Source: Verrucomicrobiota bacterium JB022 (GTDB lineage: Bacteria > Verrucomicrobiota > Verrucomicrobiia > Opitutales > Oceanipulchritudinaceae). Taken from it: DNA of 64,000 nucleotides. Position numbers and translations under genes: made by a program. Shown piece after piece: positions 45,379 to 55,097 of this stretch (the first letter of the stretch is position 1; each line of letters starts with the position of its first letter). Under the pieces are notes generated by a model that saw only the letters and a list, made by a program, of their open reading frames with translations, had not been told where the DNA came from and ran no database searches. Location of the stretch: NCBI GenBank assembly GCA_030673845.1, contig JAUTCQ010000012.1:243218-307217 (forward strand), given 5' to 3'.

Positions 45379-46600
45379 TAAAGCCGCTCCGGGGCAGCGT
45401 GGGCATCTGATCGAGTGGGATCGAGAGGTCCTGCGGCGGCACCTCGTAACGCATCCCCATTGTCAGCAGGCGCACGGCGCGGCGCATGACCTCCACCGTG
45501 ATCATCTCACCCGGGCAGCGGTGGGTAGTAAAGTGGTCGCCGGCCCCTTGCGGGATGAAGTTGTAGAGACTGGGCTCCCAGTCGATGAAGCGATCCGGCC
45601 GAAAGGCCTCCGGTGCGTCCCAAGTCCGCGGATCGCGATTGGTGCCGTAGAGGTCGAGCAACACCCATGAGCTACGGGGGAGCAGGTGCCCCTTGAAGCG
45701 CACGGGCCGCGTGGCCCGCCCGCCGATCAGCGGGAAAAACGGGTAAAAGCGACGCACCTCCTGCACCCAGCGCTCGACCGAAGCGGCATCTCGCGAGTCG
45801 AGCTGTGGGCGCGCCGCATGCTGCTCGTGCAGTGAGGCTGCAATGAACGTGATGTAACGCGCCACCGCCACCAGAGGTCGCAGCAAATTGAGCAGCTCCA
45901 CCGAGGCGATGCTGGGGTCCAGCAGCTGGCCGTCGAGGTCGCGGTGATCGGCGAGGCGTTGGAGGGCACCTTCGGGCAAAGATTGCAGGCGCCCAGCCCT
46001 AACGTCTTCGATCAGACGGCGCCCTCGCAGCTCGGCTCGTTGGCGCTGGATCAAGGCGCCCAACACGCGGGGGCTCATGCGACCGGCGTTTTCAATCATG
46101 GCTGCAAGGTCGCGGGTCCAGTCTCGCAAATCGCCAGACGTGTGAGGGATACCGAGCCACTGCAGACCCGCGCGGCAAAGGATCGCCTGCGCTTCGGGGT
46201 GCAGCACCACGCTGTCGGCCCGCCCCCAGCCTGCCATGCGTTCCCGCCAGGCGTCCTCGAAAAGGTCTCCCACCCGTGCGATACCTTCGGGCGACATCAG
46301 CGACATGAAGAGCTTCTTGCGGTTGAGGTGCGCCTCGCCTTCGAGCGACTGAACGCTGCCCTTGTCCTGCAACAGGCGTAGAGTGGTGGGCGGCATGGCA
46401 CCTTCACGCGAAAAATGCCCGCCTTCGTAAAACACCTGCGCGGCCTCCGGGCCTCGGATGCAGTATGCCCGACGCAAGGCCAACCGTGTTTCGAAGATGT
46501 CGGACTGAAACGCTTCGCAGCGACGCGAGATGAAGGTGTAGCCCTCCTTCAGCAGGGCTGCCGTGCAGTCAAAGCCATGGGTGCGGGGAATCTCGGCCAT
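45347..46600 (-). CDS. Cytochrome P450 of the CYP152 (fatty-acid peroxygenase) family
   Basis: 417 residues from the ATG at 46600, the same length as Bacillus P450-BSbeta. It shares TAALLKEGY, the DSRDAAS/VQEVRRFYPFFP helix and the haem loop IPQGAGDHFTTHRCPGE with Cys362 as the iron ligand. Gln84 (GSVQSLEGEAH) aligns with the active-site Gln of hydroxylating members, where OleT decarboxylase has His, and Arg241 (NLLRPLVAV) is the carboxylate-binding Arg. So it likely hydroxylates free fatty acids using H2O2, needing no redox partner; none is encoded nearby. Confidence 0.9.
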   Translation of the reverse strand: MAEIPRTHGFDCTAALLKEGYTFISRRCEAFQSDIFETRLALRRAYCIRGPEAAQVFYEGGHFSREGAMPPTTLRLLQDKGSVQSLEGEAHLNRKKLFMSLMSPEGIARVGDLFEDAWRERMAGWGRADSVVLHPEAQAILCRAGLQWLGIPHTSGDLRDWTRDLAAMIENAGRMSPRVLGALIQRQRAELRGRRLIEDVRAGRLQSLPEGALQRLADHRDLDGQLLDPSIASVELLNLLRPLVAVARYITFIAASLHEQHAARPQLDSRDAASVERWVQEVRRFYPFFPLIGGRATRPVRFKGHLLPRSSWVLLDLYGTNRDPRTWDAPEAFRPDRFIDWEPSLYNFIPQGAGDHFTTHRCPGEMITVEVMRRAVRLLTMGMRYEVPPQDLSIPLDQMPTLPRSGFIMRRVQGSAA

Positions 46601-46640
46601 GACATTGGTCCAGCATGGCGCATTCCTGCCCAACGGTGAA

Positions 46641-47450
46641 TTACTTCCAAGGGCCTTGCCCGCCACCGCCGAGTGCGATCGTGCCGGGTCGCGGGTCGGG
46701 TGAAGGAGCGCCCTCGTAATACACATGGTCGAGGAACAAGCCGCCCGCCGGAGCCGTCACCACTCGCTCGGTTCGGGTCGCGGATTCGAGGATCTCCCGC
46801 AGATCGTCGCCCGTCAGCCGACCGATGCCCACGTGCACGAGGCAGCCCGCAAGGCTGCGGACCATGCGAAACAGGTAGCCCGAAGCCTCGGTGTAGAGCG
46901 TCACATAAGGGCCTTCGCGCACCAGCTCCAGCCGCCGCATGTCCTTGACGGTCGATTCCTCCCGACCGTCGCGGGGATTGGCGGAAAAGGCCGAAAAATC
47001 GTGCTCGCCCAGCAGGAGTTTGGCCGCCTCGTTCATGCGATCGACATCCAGCCGCCAGTTGCCGAGCGACCAGTGCCAGCGGTAGTCGAAGGGGCCCGCG
47101 AAGCCCTCGAACATGCGGTAGATATACCGCTTCCCGGTGGCGGAAAAGCGGGCGTGGAAGTCGTCGGGCACACGCTCGGCACGGTAGACCTGGATCGAAT
47201 CGGGGAAGCCGACACGCAGGGCCTTCAGCAGGTCTTCGGGCTCCCATTTCCACTCGCCGTCGAAGTGGAACACTTGCCCGCGCGCATGCACGCCACTATC
47301 GGTCCGCCCGGAGCCGTGGATGCGCAAGTGGCCTTTGAAAAGAAAGGCCAGGCGGCGCTCGATGTGGTCTTGGATCGTGTTCTGGCTGGGCTGAGACTGC
47401 CAGCCCTCGAAATCGGTGCCGTCGTAGGCGACGGTGCACTTCCAACGCAT
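46641..47450 (-). CDS. truA: tRNA pseudouridine(38-40) synthase
   Basis: Isomerises uridines 38-40 in the anticodon arm. The 269-residue protein starts MRWKCTVAYDGTDFEGWQ and has the catalytic Asp in GSGRTDSGVHA, with RYIYRM and FRMVRSLAGCLVHVG later. A longer frame (47465) adds only MLLSP. Its 3' end is 40 bp from the P450 start, so the two may be co-transcribed. Confidence 0.94.
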   Translation of the reverse strand: MRWKCTVAYDGTDFEGWQSQPSQNTIQDHIERRLAFLFKGHLRIHGSGRTDSGVHARGQVFHFDGEWKWEPEDLLKALRVGFPDSIQVYRAERVPDDFHARFSATGKRYIYRMFEGFAGPFDYRWHWSLGNWRLDVDRMNEAAKLLLGEHDFSAFSANPRDGREESTVKDMRRLELVREGPYVTLYTEASGYLFRMVRSLAGCLVHVGIGRLTGDDLREILESATRTERVVTAPAGGLFLDHVYYEGAPSPDPRPGTIALGGGGQGPWK

Positions 47451-47500
47451 AGGGGATAGAAGCAAATCAGTTGAGGCTCGTCCTTAAAAGGAGTTTTTAA

Positions 47501-47516
47501 GCAACTAAATAGTTGC
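47501..47516. promoter_or_regulatory. Operator 1 of the AHSA1/ArsR operon (putative)
   Basis: Perfect inverted repeat GCAACTA-AA-TAGTTGC. It is one of two like sites, 40 bp centre to centre, in front of the operon that encodes an ArsR-type regulator. Confidence 0.6.
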
Positions 47517-47540
47517 ATTTCCAGCTGGCCGTGCAAATAT

Positions 47541-47556
47541 GCAACCTAAAGGTTAC
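47541..47556. promoter_or_regulatory. Operator 2 of the AHSA1/ArsR operon (putative)
   Basis: GCAACCT-AA-AGGTTAC repeats the architecture of operator 1 with one arm mismatch. It ends 2 bases before the ATG and includes the AAAGG that would serve as ribosome-binding site, so binding here would block both start of transcription and translation. Confidence 0.55.
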
Positions 47557-47558
47557 CT

Positions 47559-48014
47559 ATGAAAACACATACGATCACCAAACAAATCGACATCAACGCA
47601 CCGGTGGCCCGAGTCTGGGAGGCCCTGACCGACCACCGCCAGTTTGGCCAGTGGTTTGGCATCAACCTCGAAGGGCCTTTCCAGCCGGGCAAGACCACGC
47701 GCGGCCAGATCACCTTCAAGGGCTACGAGCACGTCGTGGTCGACTTCATGGTCGAGAAGATGGACTCGCAGCGCCTCCTCGCCTACCGCTGGCACCCCTA
47801 TTGCGTCGATCCTGAGGTCGACTACTCGAAGGAAACCCCTACGCTGGTCGAACTGGAGCTGACTCCCTCCGAACGTGGCACGCTGCTGAAGGTGACTGAG
47901 TCTGGCTTCGACAAGATCCCCACCCACCGCTACGACGAAGCCATGCGCATGAACACGATGGGCTGGGAGGAACAGCTGGAGAACATCGCCAACCATGTCG
48001 CGCCGAAAGTCTGA
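47559..48014 (+). CDS. SRPBCC/AHSA1-family protein
   Basis: 151 residues with the START-like fold opening TKQIDINAPVARVWEALTDHRQFGQWFG and the closing helix YDEAMRMNTMGWEEQLENIANHV. Such proteins bind hydrophobic ligands in a deep pocket; function in bacteria is mostly unknown. Translationally coupled to the ArsR regulator (20-bp overlap), a common pairing in which the regulator controls the pair. Confidence 0.9.
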   Translation: MKTHTITKQIDINAPVARVWEALTDHRQFGQWFGINLEGPFQPGKTTRGQITFKGYEHVVVDFMVEKMDSQRLLAYRWHPYCVDPEVDYSKETPTLVELELTPSERGTLLKVTESGFDKIPTHRYDEAMRMNTMGWEEQLENIANHVAPKV

Positions 48015-48360
48015 CCTTATTGCCTCCGACCGCTACGACCCAGCGCCCGTTTTTGCGGCGCTGGGCGATGCCACCCGCCTCTGCCTCGTCAACCGGCTCT
48101 CCGGCGGCGAGGCGCGCTCGATCTCACAGCTGGCGGAGGGCTTCGACCTCACCCGACAGGCCGTGACCAAACACCTGCGCGTGCTCGAAGGCGCGGGCAT
48201 CGTGCACAGCGTCCGCTCCGGCCGCGAAAGCCTCTACCAACTCGATCCTGCCCCCCTCGACGCCATGAAAGACTATCTCGACCGCGTCTCCGCCCAATGG
48301 GACCACGCCCTCGGCAGGCTGAAAGCCTTCGTGGAGGAGGGAAATGTGGAACAGGAGTGA
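47995..48360 (+). CDS. ArsR-family HTH regulator
   Basis: 121 residues with the winged HTH: FAALGDATRLCLVNRLSGGE, SISQLAEGFDLTRQAVTKHLRVLEGAGIV (as helix and recognition helix) and the wing SVRSGRESLYQL. No metal-binding Cys cluster, so it is not a classic metal sensor. The last four residues and stop are encoded by sequence matching the end of the intergenic repeat family found in the yej operon (GGAACAGGAGTGA at 48348-48360). Confidence 0.92.
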   Translation: MSRRKSDLIASDRYDPAPVFAALGDATRLCLVNRLSGGEARSISQLAEGFDLTRQAVTKHLRVLEGAGIVHSVRSGRESLYQLDPAPLDAMKDYLDRVSAQWDHALGRLKAFVEEGNVEQE

Positions 48361-48460
48361 GGAAGGGGATTTGAACAGAAGGACGCAAAGAACACGAAGA
48401 AGGTAGGCTGTCGTTTGTCGTCTTTGCGCTCTTGGTGTTCTTCTGTTGACCTCTTCCCTT
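48348..48460. repeat. Intergenic inverted-repeat family, copy 1
   Basis: Starts with GGAACAGGAGTGA inside the arsR end. GAACAGAAGGACGCAAAG (48373-48390) continues as AACACGAAGAAGG and is mirrored by CTTTGCGCTCTTGGTGTTC and TTCTGTTGAC on the right (48422-48450), forming an imperfect hairpin. Similar units lie at 50129 and 52915. No coding sequence within the gap to yejF. Confidence 0.65.
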
Positions 48461-48462
48461 CC

Positions 48463-50112
<1,650 letters not shown>

Positions 50113-50128
50113 GAAGAGGATTATTTTT

Positions 50129-50275
50129 TGAACAGGAGTTAAAAAGAGTTTTAAAACAGAAGAGCACGAAGGACACAAAGGCTTAGAATGTTCTCATTTA
50201 TTTCTCTTCGTGTTCATAGTGTTCTTCTGTGAGATAAAAATAGGCGAACACTTCTTAACTGCGGTTCCAATTAAA
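50129..50275. repeat. Intergenic inverted-repeat family, copy 2 (between yejE and yejF)
   Basis: Left end TGAACAGGAGTTAAAAAG (50129-50146), then ACAGAAGAGCACGAAGGACA; the right half carries CTCTTCGTGTTCATAGTG and TTCTTCTGTGAG, and ends with TTAACTGCGGTTCCAATTAA, a diverged mirror of the left end. Part of the same family as copies 1 and 3. Confidence 0.7.
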
Positions 50276-50276
50276 G

Positions 50277-51866
50277 TTATTCAATGCGGCTCGCGACTCT
50301 TGGGTCGAAGGCGCTGCGGATGCCTTCGCCGACGAAGACGGTGAGCAGCAGCACGAAGAAGAGCACGAGGGATGGGTAAAGGATCAGCCACCAGGCGTGC
50401 GGGGCGTCCTGCGCTTGCGAAAGCAGCTCTCCCCAACTGGGGGTGGGCGGCGGCAGGCCAAAGCCGAGGTAGTCGAGCGCGGTGAGCACGCTGATCGCGC
50501 CCACGAGTGAGAACGGGAAAAACGTGATCAGCGGCACCAACGAGTTGGGCAGCATGTGGCGCCACATGATCTTGATCGGCGGGATGCCCATGACGCGCGC
50601 GGCTTCGATAAAGGGTTGCTTGCGCAGCTTGAGGAACTCGCCGCGCATGTAGTAGCTGATGCCGATCCAGTTGAAGACGGCGTAAACGAGCAACAAGAGG
50701 CCAAAGCTTTGCCCGAAGACCGAGCCGAGCAAGATGATCACGTAGAGGAAGGGCAGCGATTCCCAGATCTCGATCAGGCGCTGGCCCACGAGGTCGACCC
50801 AGCCCGCAGAGTAGCCCTGCAGCCCGCCAATGATGGTACCGACGATCATGGTCGCCGCCACGAGCACGAAGCCGAAGTTGAGCGAGATGCGCAGGGCGTA
50901 GAGGATACGCGCCAGCACGTCGCGACCGGCGTTGTCGAGCCCCATCGGGTGGGCGTCGGTGGGGCGAAAGGGATAGGCGACATCTTCGCGGCTGAAGCGC
51001 ACGCGATAGGGCGCACCTTCGACCGTCACGTAGACATCGGGCACGAGGCTGCGGAAGCGGTCGGCGGCGGCTTCGCGCACGCGTTGCTGGTCGGCCTCGG
51101 CGAGGTCGTTCCAGATGGGGGGCAGCGCGGTGGCGGCCTCCCCTGCTTCGTCAAAGCTGGTCGTCTGGTAATTGCCCGCCACGCCGGCTTCGCGCAGGAT
51201 CACGCGCACGACATTGGGCGCGCGGTCCCAGGGCTCAAAGGGAGAAAAGGCCAGCTCGATTTGTTCGCCGCTGGCATTGGTGGCGATGATCGTCTGCGCG
51301 GGCGCGGCCTGATTGGCGAAACGCTGCCGCACGGCTGCTTTGAAATCGTCACCCACCATCCAGTAATCGCCCAGCGGCTGGCCCCGGATTTCGCGGAAGC
51401 TGCTGCCGCCAAAGAAAAACTCGGGCGTCTGCGCGCGGCGGATCTCCAACTCTTCGTTGAGGTCGACCGATGCCACCTGCGGCTCGCGGAAAAACGAGAC
51501 CTGGATCGTCTTGCCCGCGTCGATGTCGGCCGGGGGGATGTTCTCGTTGGGGCCGAAGGGCAGCGGCGGAAAGATCATGTAGTTGCCCTTCGTCTCGGCA
51601 AAGCGAGGCTCCTGCGCCAGGTCTTTGTAATCGACGCGCGTGTGGAGATCGCCCCCAAAGGCGGTGCCGGGGTAGTAGGCAAAGACGGGGAAATACCAGT
51701 TGCCCTCGTAGCGCACCACCAGCGGGCGGTCGTTGGCGAGGAAATTGGCGCAGAGGCCGATGAGGTAGAGCACCACCATGCCCCAGAGCGAGTAGTAGGC
51801 GCGGCGCGTGCGGCGGAAGCGTTGCCAGCGGCGACGCGTGATCGGGTCTATCGAGAAGCGCGGCAT
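50277..51866 (-). CDS. yejE: ABC transporter permease (YejE) with an enlarged periplasmic loop
   Basis: 529 residues, against about 340 in E. coli YejE. The N-terminus (RFRRTRRAYYSLWGM, then NFLANDRPLVVRYEGNWYFP) and the C-terminal permease domain from GLDNAGRDVLARILY (residue 309) onward are family-like; about 190 extra residues (roughly 110-305) sit in the first periplasmic loop. TM helices and the EAA loop (AARVMGIPPIKIMWRHMLPN) are present. The start overlaps the yejB stop as TGATG. Confidence 0.92.
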   Translation of the reverse strand: MPRFSIDPITRRRWQRFRRTRRAYYSLWGMVVLYLIGLCANFLANDRPLVVRYEGNWYFPVFAYYPGTAFGGDLHTRVDYKDLAQEPRFAETKGNYMIFPPLPFGPNENIPPADIDAGKTIQVSFFREPQVASVDLNEELEIRRAQTPEFFFGGSSFREIRGQPLGDYWMVGDDFKAAVRQRFANQAAPAQTIIATNASGEQIELAFSPFEPWDRAPNVVRVILREAGVAGNYQTTSFDEAGEAATALPPIWNDLAEADQQRVREAAADRFRSLVPDVYVTVEGAPYRVRFSREDVAYPFRPTDAHPMGLDNAGRDVLARILYALRISLNFGFVLVAATMIVGTIIGGLQGYSAGWVDLVGQRLIEIWESLPFLYVIILLGSVFGQSFGLLLLVYAVFNWIGISYYMRGEFLKLRKQPFIEAARVMGIPPIKIMWRHMLPNSLVPLITFFPFSLVGAISVLTALDYLGFGLPPPTPSWGELLSQAQDAPHAWWLILYPSLVLFFVLLLTVFVGEGIRSAFDPRVASRIE

Positions 51867-52900
51867 CAGTTTTTCTCAAAGGTGATGCGCGGATCGATCA
51901 GCGCATAGCAGAAATCCGAGAAGATGCGCCCCAGCAGCCCGAGCAACGATGTCAGCGCCAGGATGCCCATGAAGACCATGTAGTCGCGACTGACCATGGC
52001 ATCGAGGCTCAGCCAGCCCATGCCGGGGATGTTGAACACGCGCTCGATCAGCACCGCGCCGGCGAACATGAGCGTAAAAATGCTGCCAATGCCCGTCGCG
52101 ATGGGGATCATGGCATTGCGCAGCGCGTGCAGCCAGATGGCGCGGCGCAGCGTGCCCCCTTTGGCAATGACGGTGCGGATGTAGTCCTGACCGATCTGGT
52201 CGAGCAGCGAGTTTTTCATCAGCAGCGTCAGCACGGCGAAATTCCCGATCAGGTAGCAGAGCAGTGGGAGCACCATGTGGTGGAGCTGGTCGGTGATCTT
52301 GCCCCAGAGGGAGAGCGTGGCCCAGTTGTCGCTGCGGAAGCCGCCGAGCGGGAACCAGTCGAGAAAATGAGTCGAAGAGCCGGAAAAGAAGAGCTTGAGC
52401 AGCATCCCGAAGGCAAATGGCGGGATCGCGTAGCCCACAAATACGATGACGCTCGACCACAAGTCGAAGACGCCCCCATTTCTAAGCGCCTTGGCAATGC
52501 CCAGCGGGATACACACGAGGTAGCTGAGGATGAAGCCGGTGAGCCCGAAGGTGAGGGAGATGGGGAAGCGCTCGCTGATCAGCTCCCACACCGTCTTGTT
52601 GCTGTATTTGTAGGAGCGGACTTCCATGCCCATCTTGTCGTGCACGAGCCAGTTCCAGTAGCGCACATGAATGGGCTTATCGAAGCCGAAGTGGGCCTTG
52701 ATCGCCTCCCGTTGCCGCTCGGAGATCGCTTGGGAGGCGTTGGCGCCCTGGACGTTTTGCAGCCCCCGCATCTGGATGATCGCCTGCTCCACCGGCCCAC
52801 CGGGCACAAACTGGATCAGGATAAACGTGCTGAGCGTTATCCCGATAAAGGTCGGGATGACCAGCAGTAGCCGTCGGATAAAATAGGCGAGTCGTTCCAT
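51866..52900 (-). CDS. yejB: ABC transporter permease (YejB)
   Basis: 344 residues, a typical oligopeptide-class permease: first TM RRLLLVIPTFIGITLSTFILIQFVPGGPVEQ (shown by its parts PTFIGITLSTFILIQF and VPGGPVEQ), six TM helices and the EAA loop TVIAKGGTLRRAIWLHALRNAMIP. The insertion MEVRSYKYSNKTVWELI precedes TM2. Forms the membrane channel with YejE; coupled to it by TGATG. Confidence 0.93.
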   Translation of the reverse strand: MERLAYFIRRLLLVIPTFIGITLSTFILIQFVPGGPVEQAIIQMRGLQNVQGANASQAISERQREAIKAHFGFDKPIHVRYWNWLVHDKMGMEVRSYKYSNKTVWELISERFPISLTFGLTGFILSYLVCIPLGIAKALRNGGVFDLWSSVIVFVGYAIPPFAFGMLLKLFFSGSSTHFLDWFPLGGFRSDNWATLSLWGKITDQLHHMVLPLLCYLIGNFAVLTLLMKNSLLDQIGQDYIRTVIAKGGTLRRAIWLHALRNAMIPIATGIGSIFTLMFAGAVLIERVFNIPGMGWLSLDAMVSRDYMVFMGILALTSLLGLLGRIFSDFCYALIDPRITFEKN

Positions 52901-52914
52901 TTATGGATAGGAAA

Positions 52915-53126
52915 ATTGGAACAGGAGTTAAAAGGAGTTAAAAAGAGTTTTTATTGCAACAGAAGAACACAAAGGACGCCAAGAGAGGATCTTGCTTATA
53001 AAGGAATCCGATTGTTTATGACTTGGGCTGGGATCTAACATTCTTTGAGACCTTTGTGTTCTTCTGTTGATCATGCTTGGCCCTCCGACTCCTTTTCACT
53101 CTTTTTAACTCCTGTTCAAATTAAAA
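52915..53126. repeat. Intergenic inverted-repeat family, copy 3 (between yejA and yejB)
   Basis: The most complete copy: terminal inverted repeats GGAACAGGAGTTAAAA (52918-52933) and TTTTTAACTCCTGTTC (53102-53117), and inner arms CAACAGAAGAACACAAAGG (52957-52975) and CCTTTGTGTTCTTCTGTTG (53051-53069), which are perfect complements. The central 75 bases show no gene. The right end overlaps the region just after the yejA stop. Confidence 0.8.
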
Positions 53127-53133
53127 ATCTGCC

Positions 53134-54930
53134 CTATTCTTCTTCGCCTTCGTACCAGTCGTCGAAGCGGACCTGGAAGTCCTTGCCCGGGAGGGCGCGA
53201 CCGGTTTTGCGGGCTTGCTGGAGGTCGGCGGCGGCGTAGTCGTCGTACCACCAGTAGCTGATGGCCGCATTGCCGTCTCCGAATTTGGAGAGCACAGTGT
53301 CGGGCATGCCAAACTTGTTCCAGTAGAGCAGGCGCGTGTAGTCGATGTTCCAAAGCAGGACGTAGGGCACTTCGCTGGTCACGATCTGGTCGATCTCGCG
53401 CACAATTTCGTCGCGCTGCTCGATGTCGAAGATGGTCTTCTGCTTTTCGATCAGCTCGTCGACCCGGTCGTCGGCAAAGCCCGTCACGTTGTTGCCGCCA
53501 GTGCGCTCGGCTTCCTTGGAGTGCCACATGCCCTCGGGGTCGCGCCAGAGGCTGGCGCCCCAGGAGGCCCAGGTCATGTCGAAGTTGAAGTCGTCCATGT
53601 CCTTCAGCCACGCGGCCCAGTCCTTGCGCTCGATCTTGAGGCGGATACCGACGTCCTTGAGGTCTTCCTGATAGATGACGAGGAACTTGTCGGTGCTGGC
53701 GTCGCGGGTAAGGAAGATGATCTCGAAGGGGCGACCGTTCTTTTCGAGGATGCCCGTCTGCTTGTTGACCTTCCAACCGGCTTCCTCCAACAGCTTGCGC
53801 GCCTTGGCCTTGTCGAAGGCAAACTGCGGGTTGGGACTCTTCTTCGTGCGGTCGTAGAGGTCTTCGAAGTAAGAGCTGTGGAGGAAATACTGGTTGTACA
53901 TGATCGTCTCGTTCATCTTCTCGCGGTCGAGCAGATGAGCGAGGGCCTTGCGGACGCGGACGTCGTCGAAGGGCGCGCGGCGCAGGTTCATGGCAAAGCC
54001 CTGGAAGCCGATCGGGTCGTAGTTGTAGATCTGCTGCTTGGCAATCCAGTTCTTGTCGTAGGGCTCGCCTTGGGTCTGGCGCACCCAGCGGGCGGAGGTA
54101 TAGACCTGGAAGAGGTCGATCTGGCCCTTGTTGAAGGCGTCGAAGGCTTGCTCGCGGTCGGGGAAGAAGCGCAGCTCGATGGTGTTGAAATTCAGCACCC
54201 CTTCGTTGGACGCGCGCTTGAAGCCCCACCAGTCGGCCCGGCGCTGCATACGCAGGTAGCGGCTCTCGGCCAACTCGCCGATCTTGTAGGCCCCGCCGAC
54301 CACCGGGAATTCGAAATTGATGAGGTTGAAGTCCTGCTTCGCAAACGCGTGCTTGGGCATCACGTTGAAGGTGGCGAGCACGAGCAGGTTGCGCCAGTGG
54401 ACTTCCTTGGCCTTGAAGCGCACGGTGCTCTGGTCGATGATCTCGGGCCGTTCGAAGGTTTCGAGGCCTACCTTGTGCACGCCAGTGAGGTTCTTGTCGT
54501 CGAGGATCGTATCGAAGGTCCACACGATGTCCTCGGCGGTCATGGGCTTGCCGTCGCTCCACTTGGCGCGCGGGTCGATGTGGAAGGTAAAGGTCTGCTT
54601 GTCGTCGCCGATGGTCCAGCGGTTGCAGATGCCGGGGATGAACTCTTTCGAGACCCCGTCGACCTCCAGCAGCGTCGGATACATCAGGTTGAAGATCAGG
54701 CTGCTGATAACATTGTTATCGAGGTAGTAATTGAAGCTTTTCGGGTAGTCCCCCACGTAGACGGAGATCGTCCCGCCCGGCATCGCATCGGGGCTGGCCA
54801 GCGGATCGGGCCGCTCTTGCCAGCCCTCCGGCGGGAAGCTCTCTTCGGCCTGCAGAAAGCCGGGCGCGGCAAAGGTGAGAAGGCTGAGGCTGGCGAGAAG
54901 GAGTCGATTGCGGAACTGGAACATCTTCAA
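53134..54930 (-). CDS. yejA: Extracellular solute-binding protein (YejA, peptide class)
   Basis: 598 residues with a Sec signal peptide (RNRLLLASLSLLTFAAPGFLQA). SBP family 5 features: YPTLLEVDG, WTIGDDKQTFTFHIDPRAKWSDGKPMTAEDIVWTFD in parts (FTFHIDPRAKWSDGKP; TAEDIVWTFD), QGFAMNLRRAPFDDVRVRKALAHLLDRE near residue 315, and the YQEDLKDVGIRL segment. Periplasmic receptor of the YejABEF importer for peptides. First gene of the operon; divergent from the LOV kinase gene with 167 bp between. Confidence 0.93.
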   Translation of the reverse strand: MKMFQFRNRLLLASLSLLTFAAPGFLQAEESFPPEGWQERPDPLASPDAMPGGTISVYVGDYPKSFNYYLDNNVISSLIFNLMYPTLLEVDGVSKEFIPGICNRWTIGDDKQTFTFHIDPRAKWSDGKPMTAEDIVWTFDTILDDKNLTGVHKVGLETFERPEIIDQSTVRFKAKEVHWRNLLVLATFNVMPKHAFAKQDFNLINFEFPVVGGAYKIGELAESRYLRMQRRADWWGFKRASNEGVLNFNTIELRFFPDREQAFDAFNKGQIDLFQVYTSARWVRQTQGEPYDKNWIAKQQIYNYDPIGFQGFAMNLRRAPFDDVRVRKALAHLLDREKMNETIMYNQYFLHSSYFEDLYDRTKKSPNPQFAFDKAKARKLLEEAGWKVNKQTGILEKNGRPFEIIFLTRDASTDKFLVIYQEDLKDVGIRLKIERKDWAAWLKDMDDFNFDMTWASWGASLWRDPEGMWHSKEAERTGGNNVTGFADDRVDELIEKQKTIFDIEQRDEIVREIDQIVTSEVPYVLLWNIDYTRLLYWNKFGMPDTVLSKFGDGNAAISYWWYDDYAAADLQQARKTGRALPGKDFQVRFDDWYEGEEE

Positions 54931-55097
54931 AAGGATCGACGGTTTGCGTTGGAACGTGTAGGGGAAGTAACATACGGACTGCGATCAATCAAGAGTGGCG
55001 ATAGCATTTGCAGCCTTCTACGACCGATCGCACGGCAGTGCCGACCACCAGCAGGTGAACGGTTGCAGCCCCCCATCACACTCTTACGCTCTCTATA

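Noticed and set aside
45347..46600. P450 considered as an OleT-type fatty-acid decarboxylase
   Set aside because: The position that is His in OleT is Gln84 here, as in hydroxylating CYP152 members.
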